Shown here one piece after another: positions 11,002-22,524 of a stretch of 53,076 nt of DNA; positions within the stretch are counted from its first letter, which is position 1, and every line of letters starts with the position of its first letter. The notes under the pieces are model-generated. The model did not search any database. It saw nothing but the letters and a program-made list of their open reading frames with translations, and was not told the DNA's origin. The position numbers and the translations under genes were made by a program. Origin of the DNA: Chara braunii. Its lineage: Eukaryota; Streptophyta; Charophyceae; Charales; Characeae. Location of the stretch: positions 1,368,977-1,422,052 of the forward strand of contig BFEA01000239.1 in assembly GCA_003427395.1 (NCBI GenBank), written 5' to 3'.

Positions 11002-11414
11002 TAGTCTTGAAAAAGATTGATTTATTCATAAAGCTAAGTTTATTATGACAGCCCGTGAATACTCCGACGAAATATACAATGTAACTTTTTCTATTGCACA
11101 ACTTTTTCGCCTTCAACCCATCCAGACTCAATCCAGATGAAAGCATGCTTCCCTATAGACTTCCCCCAACAATACCCCATTTCCTCGTTCATCTCTCGAA
11201 GAGTTGGTATATTCATCATTAGAACACTCCTTATTTGTTTGGAAATTGGTGTCGAGCGGAAACCATCCTGTCCTTGTCGATATACTTCACTTATTTGCTA
11301 CAAAATAACAACCCAACACTCATTGTTTATATATTAATAATACTGACGTCTTAATCGATTTCATGACTCAGCTATCCCCACTTGCCATCTCATCATGAGC
11401 TTTCAGTCAGCACC
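11002..11414. other. No clear gene; decayed minus-strand coding
   Basis: Short minus-strand pieces (for example IPTLREMNEEMGYCWGKSI near 11140-11200) can be read but are broken. No motif or RNA gene is seen. Confidence 0.35.
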
Positions 11415-11742
11415 TCATATAATATTCTTATATAACAAATAAGATATCAGCCCGCAAATTTCTAGTTGGCATAACAAAAACATCATAAGTGAGATACACA
11501 ATCTCATGTCGGACGACGTAGATTGAGAGACAACAGTGGGGTCAGGAACGTGTGGTATCGGTTGGGACCCTTGCTGGCTTGGTTGAGGAAGGATGGTCAA
11601 CTGCTGCGCTTGAGCCGACGAGGTAGGTGGTGGCAAAAGACTGAGGCGCGGGCGGCTAGGCGGCTCGAAGCGTGGTGGAGACGCGCCATAACGTCTTTCG
11701 TACTTGTATGAATAATAAGCCATTTTTTTCTGGGCTCGGGTT
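11415..11742 (-). pseudogene. gag: Element B gag-like frame, part downstream of insertion A
   Basis: The frame MAYYSYKYERRYGASPPRF, then EPPSRPRLSLLPPPTSSAQ, is Tyr/Arg/Pro/Ser-rich and looks like the disordered part of a retrotransposon Gag. It is cut at 11743 by element A. Across the 26.7-kb insertion the other half is at 38463-38646, ending HQDEWRER. Removing A and one ACGC joins the halves as ...DEWRERNPSPEK, and one base of an A7 run must be lost to enter the MAYYSY frame. After about codon 80 the frame runs into hydrophobic, probably shifted sequence. No enzyme domain of B is visible to the left, so the rest of B is deleted or unrecognisable. Confidence 0.5.
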
Positions 11743-11746
11743 ACGC
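11743..11746. repeat. Target-site duplication ACGC of element A (left)
   Basis: ACGC immediately precedes the left LTR and recurs at 38463-38466 immediately after the right LTR. Confidence 0.7.
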
Positions 11747-11899
11747 CGTCGAGCGCATCAGTCCCGCACGGGGACCCTCCCGACCGAGTCACACAGGATT
11801 TTGCAGGACTTGTCGCGGAGAGCGTTTGCCGCTCCGGTCGAGTGCGCCAGCCATACCTCTTTCGAACCCCTACGACATGACAGGGTCACGCGAGGCACC

Positions 11900-11907
11900 A
11901 CTTACCT
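11900..11907 (-). promoter_or_regulatory. Splice-donor-like AG|GTAAGT in LTR1 U5
   Basis: The minus strand reads GGTGGAG|GTAAGT with the junction between 11906 and 11905. The equivalent positions in LTR3 (39098) and LTR4 (46712) are the same AG|GTAAGT, and LTR2 has AAG|GTAAGC. Function is inferred. Confidence 0.45.
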
Positions 11908-14405
11908 CCACCTGCGGGAGCTGTCACCATACCTTAGGTGGGCGTATCCCCGCCGAGCTACCGAACCACATGCAAAGGTTTTTCGTGTGCAATCGCAGAG
12001 GTGGCCCAACCGAGGGCGTTTCTCGTTCGCTGTAGCATCGGGGTTACTTGCGGTCGAATGCCCAAAAATCGAACGCGTGCACGACTCGACGCACTGGGGG
12101 GCTGAGGTCCCAAACGCGACTCGGCGCCGGTCGACTAGGACGCATCACACACACCACGCGTCACACCACCACACTCACACACATAGAAGGACACAAAACA
12201 AGTAACACAACAACACAACAACACAACAACAACACGACAACACTCCTAGTTCCTTCAGTATCCAACCCATAACTTTCCGAAGTGAGAGTGAAATAGGCCT
12301 CGCTCGCCGAACTCGGCATAAAAAGCTGGGCGGGCGCATGGCCTTCTCATATTGACAAGCCATGCATGCACAAGCGAGTGCTCGCACTGATGGGGTACTA
12401 TGTAGTACTCGTAACCGCGCGGCCCTTGATAATCTCGAGAACCATGTTCGACACTCAAGTGTCGGTTGACAAGTGCTTTGAGGAGTTACCCTCTCTGCGC
12501 TAGACAACCGCCATGCGTGGTTGAGGACCACACCCTCTTCTACACCCTGTGCAAACGGGTTGAGTAGACAGCTTCAGGGCTGTCGTGGTAGCCAAAAATC
12601 AAGGGGTTTGACTTTGACGGTTGCCACGGACTACAACGTCCAACTATGAAAAACTCAAAGGAGGAAGCAGCCGCAGATAGAGAAAGAAGCTCAACCCCTT
12701 TTCTTTCTCTGCCTAGCCCATATTACCCCTTGTATAATCTGATAGGCCTTATCAAATAGAAGGGGCATGCCAATGCGAAAGATGCGTGCGGATAATTCCC
12801 AAAATCAGACCCATAGGCAACCCGATGTTCGAAACGTTGGAGGCTCGTACGTGGATTCCCATAGGCCGACTAGGACTGGTACCTCGTCCACGCGTCGTCT
12901 CCCGCTACCGAAATCCGGGCCTACTGGCCATAACGCACTTTTGTCCTTTCCGCTTGACCCATAACTTTCAAGAGCGGAAATCGGTAAGTGTTGCGTGCGT
13001 GGTTCAATATCAAACCGCGCGGATGCAGGACCTACACATACTGACCGACAATGCAGTTCTACGTAAGCAGTCGTGATGACAGTGCATTGTGTGGTGCCCA
13101 TACCCGAGTGGCCTCACTTGAGCCATGGGGTCGCTCTCGACGTTCAGGCGTTAGCTGAAGCGCGCGCTAAGAGGGGTAACCCTTTAGCGAGCGCAAAACC
13201 AGCCTGAGGGCCTTACCGTCTTCAGCATCCTGAGGTGTCCTAGAGGGTGCGGGGTAAGATGGTCCCTAGGGCAGGAAGGAATTCGGAGCGGTGGTGAGTT
13301 GTCTGACGCACCACCAGCGACACGCTAAACCTTCCGTTCGGAACTTTATCGTTCCACCAAAATAAATTAAAACAAGGAAAGAGAAAAGGAGCATTTTAGC
13401 GTTAGCAGAAGAAAGCACAAACCCCCATTGGCCGAGTTGTAGGGGGACAACCCCTCAGCCTCGCGGCGCTTCCATCTCAAAGGTACAACGTCGTGTGGGT
13501 AAGTAAATCTGCTTCCGCGCGAGGGGTGACTCCTTTCACGTTGAGCCTAGGGCCTGGGACGTCCTTGGCAAAGACCTCAAATTCCAGGCTCAGGACTAAT
13601 GCCTGACCAAATAAAACTATCAAGGGAGAGAGTGACGTAGGCATATGGTCGCCTAGCCTTATGAGGGTTATCCGAGCATATGCCTACTTTGCTTATCACA
13701 ATATTAAAACGAGAAAAAAGTCAATCACAATCAAAACAAAGAGTTGCGAGGTAGTTCACTATCACGACGGTTGTGTGGTTTGCTCATCTGGATCCAAAAC
13801 ATAATCATCCAACAAAACTCAATCGAGATTCTTCCACACATACCTGCGATCATTCACACATCATTCAAACAAGATCACACACACTAAAGGGGTCAACTTT
13901 GCAACCTTCTGCAGCTCACACCCTGCCTCATGCACACAAGCCGAACCATTTCCCCACCATTCCTCAACAAAAATACTCATTCTTTAAGAAATGATCATTT
14001 GTAAAGAATTTGGGTGAAAACCCAAGAAAACATAAAAACCCACCAAGGGTCAAGTCTTTAGGTTGAGAGGCAGAAGGAGCAGGAAAGTTGAGTCGTGAAC
14101 CGACGAATCGACAACCGACTTGTTATCAATGATAAAAGAAGAGTGATCCTTTGGAAGGATCAGGCTGATCAGATCAAGCCCTTAAGCGAAATACGGAGAC
14201 CTGCATCACAGTACAACCCAAAAAGACCCACTACTAGGTTCATATCAAAGGAGAATACTCCCCAAGTCGTAACCTAGCTCCTCTACTGTTCTCACTGTCA
14301 GCTCCTCTTACTAGCACCAAGCCACTGAGCAGCTTCTCTATTCAGGGTGGATCTGCCAAGTATCTCCTAGTTGAAAATATTCTAACTCCTCAAATTCTAC
14401 TAAAT

Positions 14406-14511
14406 TTCGGTAGCGCTTCCCGTAGGAAAAGTGTCTTTCGAAAATTTCTATGAGTCAAAAAATGATCAAATTTTTTAGATTTGTAGAAATTTCGGCAGCG
14501 CTTCCCGTAGG
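14406..14511. repeat. Two TTCGGYAGCGCTTCCCGTAG motifs (LTR1)
   Basis: Copies begin at 14406 and 14491. The corresponding, more diverged copies in LTR2 begin near 34566 and 34651, and LTR3 holds five. Each is preceded by a T/A-rich aaat run. Confidence 0.75.
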
Positions 14512-14916
14512 AGCAAGAGGCTGTCAAAATTTATACAAGCTGAAAAATAGAAAGACAAGACAAGCTATACTTGGGATTAACTTCTGACACTTGCTTAGTA
14601 GATAGGATTGAAGATAATTTGCACGATCCGCTTTTAGAAACATGTATCGTGAGCTATCGTCAACTTTGACGCCAAGCGAGGACAGTCCTATCTTTATCCC
14701 AAGCTCTTCCTCCCATCATCCATCTTATCTACCTATGGCTCCAGCACTTGGCGAGCATCTAGAGCAACTAACCTATCGAAAATACACCCCAAAGTGAGAC
14801 CCCACAATCATACATAGACAAACATCTCTCACAATCCAGCATCAGTTTGACCCAAGTAGTTCGTTAGATCACTCTGTTCTTTTTCCCTTAGTAGACCCCC
14901 TTGCCTATGACATACG

Positions 14917-15673
14917 ATCAGACAATGCCCTAACTTAAGGGTATGTCCAACCTGCCTAAATAAAAGATAAGATACGCACTTCTGGACTGCCCTAACCCTA
15001 GGGTGTGTCCAACATAACATGAAATGTATACATAGTGCATATGACCAGACCGCCCTACCCTAGGGTACGTCTGGTTTCTGCCAACCTAACGACATGAAGC
15101 ATATGACTGGGTTGCCCTAACCCTAGGGTGTGCCCAACCTGCCCTATACAAGGTTACATATGGCATAACATTATACCATCCCTACCCGGGGGTAGGCCAA
15201 ACTTGCCTAAACATAAGTACAAACGACAAAAAGTTGGACCGCCCTAACCCTTAGGGTACGTCCGGCTTACGTTACATCAAGGACACAAGCATATCACAAG
15301 GTCGTCCTAACCCTAGGGTACGCTTAGTCAGCCATACAACAATTAATATGATACGAATACTTGTACATACTTTAAGTTTTTCCTCTCTTGTTAGGCAGTC
15401 GATCGGATCTTTCCAACCAATGGAACTTCCGATCCTCCCTCTTGTTTAGAAAAAAATAAATTTATACTAACTTTCTGATCCTTAGTGTTATTACGAGCAT
15501 ACAACTGAACCGGCCTTGTTCTACCTGACCTACTGATTGACTTTCCCTACCCAGGGCGCCTGGTCTGTCAGAAGTATAAGTTCAATAATATATGTATAAG
15601 ATTTTATACTTTGGTTGACCAATTAGTTCATGGCTCATGGCTAAGCCGCCCTAACCCTAGGGTACGCTCAACC
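14917..15673. repeat. LTR1 array of CCCTAACCCTAGGG hairpins with variable arms
   Basis: At least seven units share the core CCCTA(ac)CCCTAGGG(gt)A/G. Around it are arms that differ between units but pair with each other: TGGAC/GTCCA (14983-15011), ACCAGAC/GTCTGGT (15044-15075), TGGG/CCCA (15107-15136), GGAC/GTCC (about 15236-15264), CTAAGC with a decayed partner (about 15640-15670). The core itself is a CCCTA/TAGGG inverted repeat. Several units damaged here are intact in LTR2. Confidence 0.8.
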
Positions 15674-15896
15674 TTATGCCGTTGTCCCCTCAGAAAAAAC
15701 ATGCACCTCAACTCATTAAAAGAAACACCAGGACTCTGAGCCTTCCCAACCCAGGGCGCCCGTCCTCCTGTTCAGAAACCCTTAAATAAGCCAGCGACTG
15801 ATCCATCCTACCCGGGCAGGACCAGCCCAACAAACATGAATAAAACATAGCACTGGGCCCACATCTACCCGGAGGGGCTCAGCCTTGGGTTGACCC

Positions 15897-16943
15897 GGTC
15901 AAACACATGCAAAACACCTTCATCCCACCTTCCCACCATTCCTTTGTCTGAATTCACTCGACGGATTATCTGAGCTCTCATATATATTTGTTAATTTACC
16001 TTTCACAAAGCATGTCCTGACATGCCTAACAAAAAATAAAAATTAATAACCTGTCATAGTTATGTTCAGATACCCAAAGGAGTAACGTAGCTAGGGGAAG
16101 GGATCACACGCGTCGGACGAGATTATACCTGAAGTTCCCTGCCTCTAGAACCCCGCCTGGACTCCGGCAGAGCTCCCGCAATCGGTGGGTAAACCTCCCA
16201 CAAGGTCTTGATGCGGGCCTACGAGTTGCAATCCCGCCTGCCGCCTTCCTCTCGTAGCCTCAGACTAGACTTAGAGTAAGAAAGATAGAAGTAGATAGAT
16301 TAGACTCTCAGATACAAGAGAGGTGCGCTCAGACTCATGGGAGAGGGCCTTGAAATCTTCGTGCGCCTGAGGGCCCCTCAATGATGGTCAGGAAACGCAG
16401 CAGAAGTAGCTGAGTCTCGTTCAGAATGCAGAATACCGGTTTCTTGACCGGCCTCCAAGTCACCGCGATAGCCCTATGCAGGGTCTACTCACTCCTCCGA
16501 ATCCACAGCCGTGCGCAGTTGGTGCATGGCGAGGAGCACAGTTGTGTATAGTGAATGGCAGTTCACAGCTTCGCACGATCATACCAACTGCTACTTAATG
16601 ATCAACAATTAGGTAGACAGTGGCTCGGCGAACAGTTGCGGTTTTACGGACCCCTCAAACCAATTCAACAATGGTATCTCCTGCTAAAAAGAACCGCAAC
16701 GCAGTTCTGAATCTAAAATAATAGCACCGCTGCAGAAGAGGATAGCAGCACTGCTTAAGAAGAGACCAGCAGCGATGTTTAGGAACCACCCCAGCGTATT
16801 GGAAATAACAACCGCCTGATTGTACTGCAGTGGCTTTCAGCGTTGCAGTTACAGTGGCCTATCACAGAGGACTTCAAGACGACCTACTAGTAGTAGTCTC
16901 AAAATGTAATCTGTCACTGACGAGAATTGCAGCCTCAATCTCA
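15897..16943. other. LTR1 segment absent from LTR2
   Basis: LTR1 and LTR2 align up to about TTGACCC (15895) and again from about AGTGATCACAA (16950). The intervening 1.05 kb is missing at 36110-36125 of LTR2. A block within it (about 16130-16290, GCAATCCCGCCTGCCGCCTT) is conserved in LTR3 at about 42470-42600 and, weakly, in LTR4 near 49150, so the segment is ancestral and LTR2 has a deletion. No gene is seen. Confidence 0.7.
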
Positions 16944-17696
16944 CCCCTAGCAGTGATCACAATAGTCATCCGGGCCTTTCACAACTGAGGCCCCTCAAGC
17001 ACCGTGCCTAGTAGATATCAGCAGTACTTAGACAAAAAGCAGTGCACAATACCAACACAGATACTTACAATGCCGTACTTTGGGCTGTATAGCGTGTGGC
17101 ACAACAATGCAGTAGTGCACACATTAGCATGCAGCTGATTGCACAGCATTACCGCAGCGAATGAAAAAATCCGGCGATCGCAAGGTTTTGTCAGCAGCTG
17201 GGTCAAAAACATCTAGCAGCCTCCAAGCAACAACAAGGCTTAGAACTAACTGTGTTAGTCCGTGTAACGTAGGCTACACCCTGTTTGTAGCAGTAACAAC
17301 AGCAGTCGTTGAACAGAGGCGCCCCCCCCTCTTTTCGAATACAAAGAGGTGTTACTAGACTCGGCTTCAACAACCTAGATGGGTAAATTTAACACGACTT
17401 CAACTTGTAGTTCGTTGTCATAGTTACCTTTTAGAGCAACATACGTGACCGACTCATTCCTCTCTACTATCCAGGCCGTTTCTTGCTCAACCTCCAACAC
17501 CCTCTTTCTAGTTGCTGCACTCTGTGTATGTGATGACTAACAGCTGATCACAAAGCCGAACGAGAGAACTTTAGTAACGATTGAGATGATGGAACGCACG
17601 GTCGTAACTGCAATCGGGTTAATAACGACCTCATTTGGCCAGAGGAGCTATTCCCGGCCCCTCTCGCTCCCTCTCTGGACTGTCCCCCCACTCCGA

Positions 17697-18079
17697 GCGC
17701 CTGCCGTTGCTGATCACGCGGCAACTCAGTAAGAAGGATGAACCTTCCTTGGAATTATGGGAAGGTACCCGCAGCCAACACGCACATTTATGGAATGTAT
17801 CCTCGTCGTGAGTATATATAAAAAAAAAAGAGGAGCTCGTTAAGTGCGAGCTCCACCGTATGTGCGCAAGGGGAGATAGAGAGAGACACTCTACATCGAT
17901 AGGGTGAGGAAAACCGAAGGTTGAAGCCTATCTGTGTATCGTCCTGCTCGAGTTTCATCAAGTCATGTACCTGGTCGGCACCTAGGCGAAGGTACATCCT
18001 CACTTCGTGTGAACGATTGAATACGTGCGGAGGGGAGTGCAGTTGCGAAGTAAGTGCGCGAAGTGGTGTAGATACGCAG

Positions 18080-18169
<90 letters not shown>

Positions 18170-18174
18170 NNNNN

Positions 18175-18235
<61 letters not shown>

Positions 18236-19127
18236 CTACGTTTAAGAACGTTGTTGTAGGATGAACCGAAAGTCGAAGCAAGGAGCCAGTCTACGTACTG
18301 TCCTGCCAGGGGATTTGATAATGTACGTGGTCATGTTCTAGCGGAAAACTCATTCCCGACCCCGATGAGCAGTACAACGACAACCATGAAGGTCAGCACC
18401 ACAACAGGCACACCAACACCCGCTAGTTGCAGATGAGCATGAAAACAAACCGCCTTCGGAAAACGACGATGCGTCTTTAGTAAGGACATGGAGATATACA
18501 CCGCTTCCTAGTCACGTACGCAGAGAGCTGGAGCGAGGCTACTTCCTTCGAGGGAGGAGCTACATACCGACCAACAGGTAAGTTTCCAATCTCGCGGCTC
18601 CCTCACGCTACTTCCCTCGATAGGATGAGCAAAATCACAATGAATCTTGAGGCAAAACGCGACCAAATACAGATCTCGGATTTCGCATAGTGGGGGCGCA
18701 GCTCCTACTACTCGTGCTACAGTTTCTACCTCCTGTACTCCCGATCTGACTTCATAGATCGATTCGCGAGGTCTTAGAACCCCGGAATCGGATCTTAGGT
18801 TGCTTGTTCTCGTTGAGAACCCGTGTTTCACGTGTCTTTCTAATGCGCCATATCCACTCCTCCAGCAACTTCGCGCTCCCCTCTTCTCTCCTACCCCCTC
18901 TCTCACTATTCTAACATCAAAACTAAAGCTACCATCACCCTCTTCCTACTTCAGACCCCTACTCCGATCCTCGGCTCGCCTGATCCCACCAAGAACATGG
19001 TGAGAATACTATTCTCTACTCCGATGTACCCAAATTTGCCTTCACCATCTCCGCCCCCGTTTTTCCAATGTACCTGGCGTGGATTCGCGCCCAGGTACAC
19101 TTCCCCCTTTCCTTCCTTCGCTATGTC
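17697..19127. other. Second LTR1 segment absent from LTR2
   Basis: LTR2 jumps from CCCACTCCGA (about 36949) to CTCCTGTTTGTC, whereas LTR1 has 1.43 kb in between, including the GA microsatellite. A short CTCCTGTTTGTCGA duplication marks the LTR2 junction. Either LTR2 lost it or LTR1 gained it; partial likeness of 18900-18980 to LTR3 near 44390 favours loss. No gene is seen. Confidence 0.6.
18083..18231. repeat. (GA)n microsatellite with assembly gap
   Basis: About 150 bp of AG repeat is interrupted by five N at 18170-18174. The N run is an assembly gap, so the true length is unknown. The Arg/Glu and Leu/Ser repeat frames across it are not genes. Confidence 0.95.
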
Positions 19128-19388
19128 GACTCCTGTTTATCTTTCTCCCCACCTTGTTAAGTCGTCCCATTCCCGCCTTCGGTCCTACTGACGATAGCGC
19201 ACCAACGCAAACTTCGTTCACAGTCTCGTCGGGAAGAACTGCGCACAACGACCCTATACCAGCGGGTCTGCGGTGCTAAATAGCTTCTGCGTCCGCAACC
19301 CACTACGTCTCTGGCCTCGGATACCACCTGCGATAGTGGTCAGGCCCCAGGCAATTCAGAAGTATCTGCTTTTACTCACTGAGTTCCA

Positions 19389-19457
19389 TCACCTAGGATT
19401 CGAACACAGGCGTGTATCGCAACAGCTCGTGGGTGTATCCATTGAACTATGCTCCTG
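19389..19457 (-). other. tRNA-like module with Pol III box A and box B (LTR1)
   Basis: The minus strand has TAGTTCAATGG (box A-like, 19439-19449) and GTTCGAATCC (perfect box B-type, 19396-19405) about 44 nt apart, as in a tRNA. The T arm nearly pairs, but the acceptor arms do not, so this is not a working tRNA gene. The homologous module in LTR2 is at 37324-37392. Confidence 0.45.
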
Positions 19458-19503
19458 GGTCTCGGACCGGTCCCAAGACCTGTACCAGACCATGTCCCAA
19501 TAT

Positions 19504-19562
19504 AGGAAAAATAAAAATAAAAATACTAATACTAATAAAAAATAAAATAAAAATTTAAAAAT
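19504..19562. repeat. AAATA-rich low-complexity tract (LTR1)
   Basis: Runs of AAAATAAAAATACTAATA between the two tRNA-like modules; the counterpart in LTR2 is at about 37440-37493. Confidence 0.8.
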
Positions 19563-19724
19563 AGTAATTAGGAAAACAGATAGGGGAGAGGACATGTGGG
19601 CACTTGGTCCTCGGTCCTGTCTCACGAGCCTGCGGTTGGATTCCCCCAGCAAAACTAAGGGGGATAGTCCTGCGGGACCCTCAACCCCTCAGTTTTCTCC
19701 ATGAGATGCTCCTTCTCTCCCGCA

Positions 19725-19800
19725 ATGCTGGCTGCCGGCCTCGATCCCGGTACCTCCTGGCTGAAAGTCGAGTGCTGTAACCAATACGGCTAAGCCCAAG
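19725..19800 (-). other. Second tRNA-like module (LTR1)
   Basis: The minus strand reads GGGCTTAGCCGTATTGG, then an anticodon-loop-like CTTTCAG, then a box B-like GATCGAGGC (19738-19746) in a CCGG/CCGG stem, with GGCT/AGCC possible at the ends. Box A has two departures from consensus. The copy in LTR2 is at 37640-37716 and a weaker relative lies in LTR3 at about 45900-45970. Confidence 0.4.
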
Positions 19801-20547
19801 CCTGAGCTGGCTGCGTGCCGACCTATACATGAATGGTAGTTGTAGCCAACCTGGGCCTGTAGTAGCCGTGCTAAGGCTGCTGCTTGATCTCTGATTCAAC
19901 CCCACAGCCTTGTACGCACGCTCATGTTGTTAGGGAGCCAGATTTCGCTAGGCACGCCACGCTTGTAGCCCCCACAATGTCGCGTCCAAAAGCCGAGGCT
20001 CTTACCTCCCGCCGCACTCGTCAAAGAGATCGCCCTTTTATCGCCTCTTTGCTGGGAAAACCCGGCCTTTGCTCTAGTTCACGTCCTCCTTACTCGGATT
20101 CGTCGGCGGCTTCAACTGTCGGTAGCGCACAGTCAACCTAGTGCTCGCGTAACTCCACACAGTGTGGCTCCGAAGTGTCGTTCTCCAAAAGTCAGAAAAA
20201 AAATCCTCCTGTAGTCGCAGTCTTACCTGGTCAACTCTGTGCTTCCCATAACTTTGCCCGCGCGTGCGAGGTGGCGACTCCCTCAAAAATTCTAGCCTAA
20301 CACTTACTTGTTCTACCGACGTCTCATAGCCTTCCATTGATCGAATGTTCGGTTAAGCTAACGCGTGCCCACAAAGTGCACACTCACACACTCGTTAATC
20401 AACTCAAAGCGTACGTTACTCCCAATCCCTGAGGATTGGTTGTGGCTGCACAAAATGGGACACGCCCCTAGATACCGTCAAGGAGCGTGCTTCCTGCACG
20501 CTGTAAAAATGTGCCGAAATACACTTGTAAGGGTATTCGGGCCGACA

Positions 20548-22524
20548 GTTTTTCGGACCTTATTAAGCGATGTCCCCGTCGCGTCGAGTAATCAAAACTA
20601 TAAACACAACCGCATTTGCTGACAAGGAAGTAACCAATCCGACTCACCGGCTCGACTCCGTTCGAGGTATTCTTATCTCTGCTCCCGTCACGACATTCCA
20701 CTACCAGAATTTCAACCCGGGTCTCCCACGTCCTGGCCTCGGAGTTAGGGGATACTTTGTTTCGTACTACAGCGTAACACCCGCTCCCAGGTAGTAGGTT
20801 GATAGTCCTCTCCCTTCATCGTAGACATCTGTCGGTTCACCGTTGGGTGTCCTGTTTAGTCATTGTCCCATGTACGGGGTCATAACTTAGGACGCGGACC
20901 GTAACCGAAACCTCTTTCAAATACGGGCACTTTTAGTCCCGAAATGGTTAATGCTTACCATCTAAAATATACAATAATAATGAACGCCCATCCTGAAGTT
21001 TAACACAGGTGGCTTCAGGTCTCCATTTTGGCCCACCGCCGAACGCTCGATCACGTCGAATCCATGACCCTTCGCGTTGTTATGTAGCGATGGTGCCCTC
21101 GTTGGTTGCGCAACGATAAGCAATTCTCCCTATCTTGGCACCCTAAAGGGTCCTGACTCTTGACTTAATCGACCCCAATGACTTTCCCTCTAGCTAAACC
21201 TCTCCGGGCGGCCGACCCTTCAAGACTTAACATTTGGTGAGCCATGGTCCCGCTGCCAGATTGTGCTGGTCAGCGGCCCTCGCTGGGAGTTAGGTTCTGG
21301 AGTTCCAGCGATGCTAAGTATAGCCCCTTAGCTTGGCCTCACAAAATATGCCTCTTAGACTGACTTCATTGTGGTCTGGCACTTTCTTTCAAAAAGTCTT
21401 CAGAACAAACAAAGGATCACATATCAACTGCCCACGGGACTACGTGGAGGGACAGTGCCTTTCTCAACCATTCCAACAATTTTCTCAGTAATTCAACAAG
21501 GTCGTACCTCCCTTACTTTGATCAGAGTAGTCAAGGTCACATGTCTTTAGGGATATCTCAAAATATTTTCCAGAGTTCCATCATAATTGCCAGAAATTTC
21601 CATCCATTATTCTCACAAAATTTTTGGCCTTTCCTCGTCAGACTTACATACCTGCAAAAAATCATCATCACTATAACATCTCTTTTGAGTGTTCTCACAA
21701 ATTTCATCTTTTTAAGAAAGTCCAATCGGTCATTGGGTTTTCCTCTTTTTTTTCTAAGTCATACAAAAGACACAACTTCGATTGTGACCTTTCCATTTAC
21801 CGTCATTCCATCTGTGCAAAACACATCATATCATCTCTTTCTCAAACCCCTGAGGGACACTCTCTCCCTTCGTACTTTAGTTTTCCCTTGTTCATGGGAC
21901 AGTGATGAATAAGTACAAAGGAAGAATGTGCAGACCGGTTCATTTCATAATATTCATTTCATCACACCATCAACCATATGGACAAGTCCACAAACCGAGA
22001 GTGAGTATGACATATCACGCAAAAAAAAAGAACAAGATTTGAGACTTGCATACGCACACAGGATATGGGGCCTTGTAATAAGCAAAGGCTTCTGTCCTTA
22101 TTAAAAAAGTCAAAGTATCGTACAAGAGCTCAAGTATCCACGCAGATTCACAGTATCATCAAAGAATCAAAGTATCCAAGTGTCAAAGTATCAGAAATCG
22201 ACAGTCACTCCATACTCATGAGCGCCACTCAACTCTAGATGATAAAGGGACCATAAGTTTTCACAAAGGTGTTAACACTCCACACCGCACTAGTGAAAAA
22301 GGGAAAAATAGTCAGAATCATACACAGTGTTATCTTATGTACAAAAAAGTCTACAAGTCTATAGCGCGAAAGTAAACATCTCACTACTGGCTTAACTTGC
22401 TGATGTACATGGGTCTGATCCAATCCTTCATGTATCCCTCTATATACAAGCAATCATCAGTCAGAGAGTCAGAGATGTCTTGCGTATACTAGACTTAGAC
22501 CTTTCCGGACCTTATTAAAGAATC
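20548..22524. other. Element A 3' UTR, about 2 kb, no gene
   Basis: This lies between the stop of the second gag-like ORF and the 3' LTR. The frames present (for example 21541-21912 plus) are Ser/Phe/Leu-rich, motif-free and probably chance. A 17-bp direct repeat (20550-20566 and 22502-22518) brackets most of it. Near 22100-22200 TCAAAGTATC recurs several times. The minus-strand bases next to the LTR (GGTCCGAAAAAC) are a weak candidate for the polypurine tract. Confidence 0.55.
20550..20566. repeat. 17-bp direct repeat next to the 3' LTR
   Basis: TTTTCGGACCTTATTAA here matches TTTCCGGACCTTATTAA at 22502-22518 with one mismatch. Confidence 0.75.

Larger units (their letters stand above)
11747..20547 (-). 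repeat. LTR1: 3' LTR of element A, 8.8 kb
   Basis: It starts CGTCGAGCGCATC (first base mutated from T) and ends GGGCCGACA at 20547, so the ends were TGTCG...CGACA. It aligns along its length with LTR2 at 31965-38462. It contains two segments missing from LTR2 (about 15897-16943 and 17697-19127). Internal landmarks, left to right: U5 hairpin and splice-donor-like site, TTCGGCAGCG repeats, hairpin array, GA microsatellite with assembly gap, two tRNA-like modules. Open frames inside it are fortuitous. Confidence 0.9.

Noticed and set aside
12175-12531. Gene in the U5-proximal part of LTR1
   Set aside because: Frame crosses ACACAC/CAACAA low-complexity sequence, is not conserved in frame with LTR2, and has no motif.
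14917-15673. CRISPR-like or telomeric array
   Set aside because: The repeated CCCTAACCCTAGGG core recalls telomere repeats and a repeat-spacer pattern. Spacing is irregular, no cas genes exist, the genome is eukaryotic, and the core is an inverted repeat rather than tandem TTTAGGG.
17921-18281. Arg/Glu and Leu/Ser repeat proteins
   Set aside because: They are translations of the GA microsatellite across an assembly gap.
19389-19800. Functional tRNA genes
   Set aside because: Box motifs and spacing are right, but acceptor stems do not pair, anticodon stems are poor, and both modules repeat with the LTR.
21541-21912. Envelope-like membrane protein in the element A 3' UTR
   Set aside because: The frame is hydrophobic and lies where env might be, but on the opposite strand to the element, with no signal peptide or cleavage pattern and an equally open overlapping frame.
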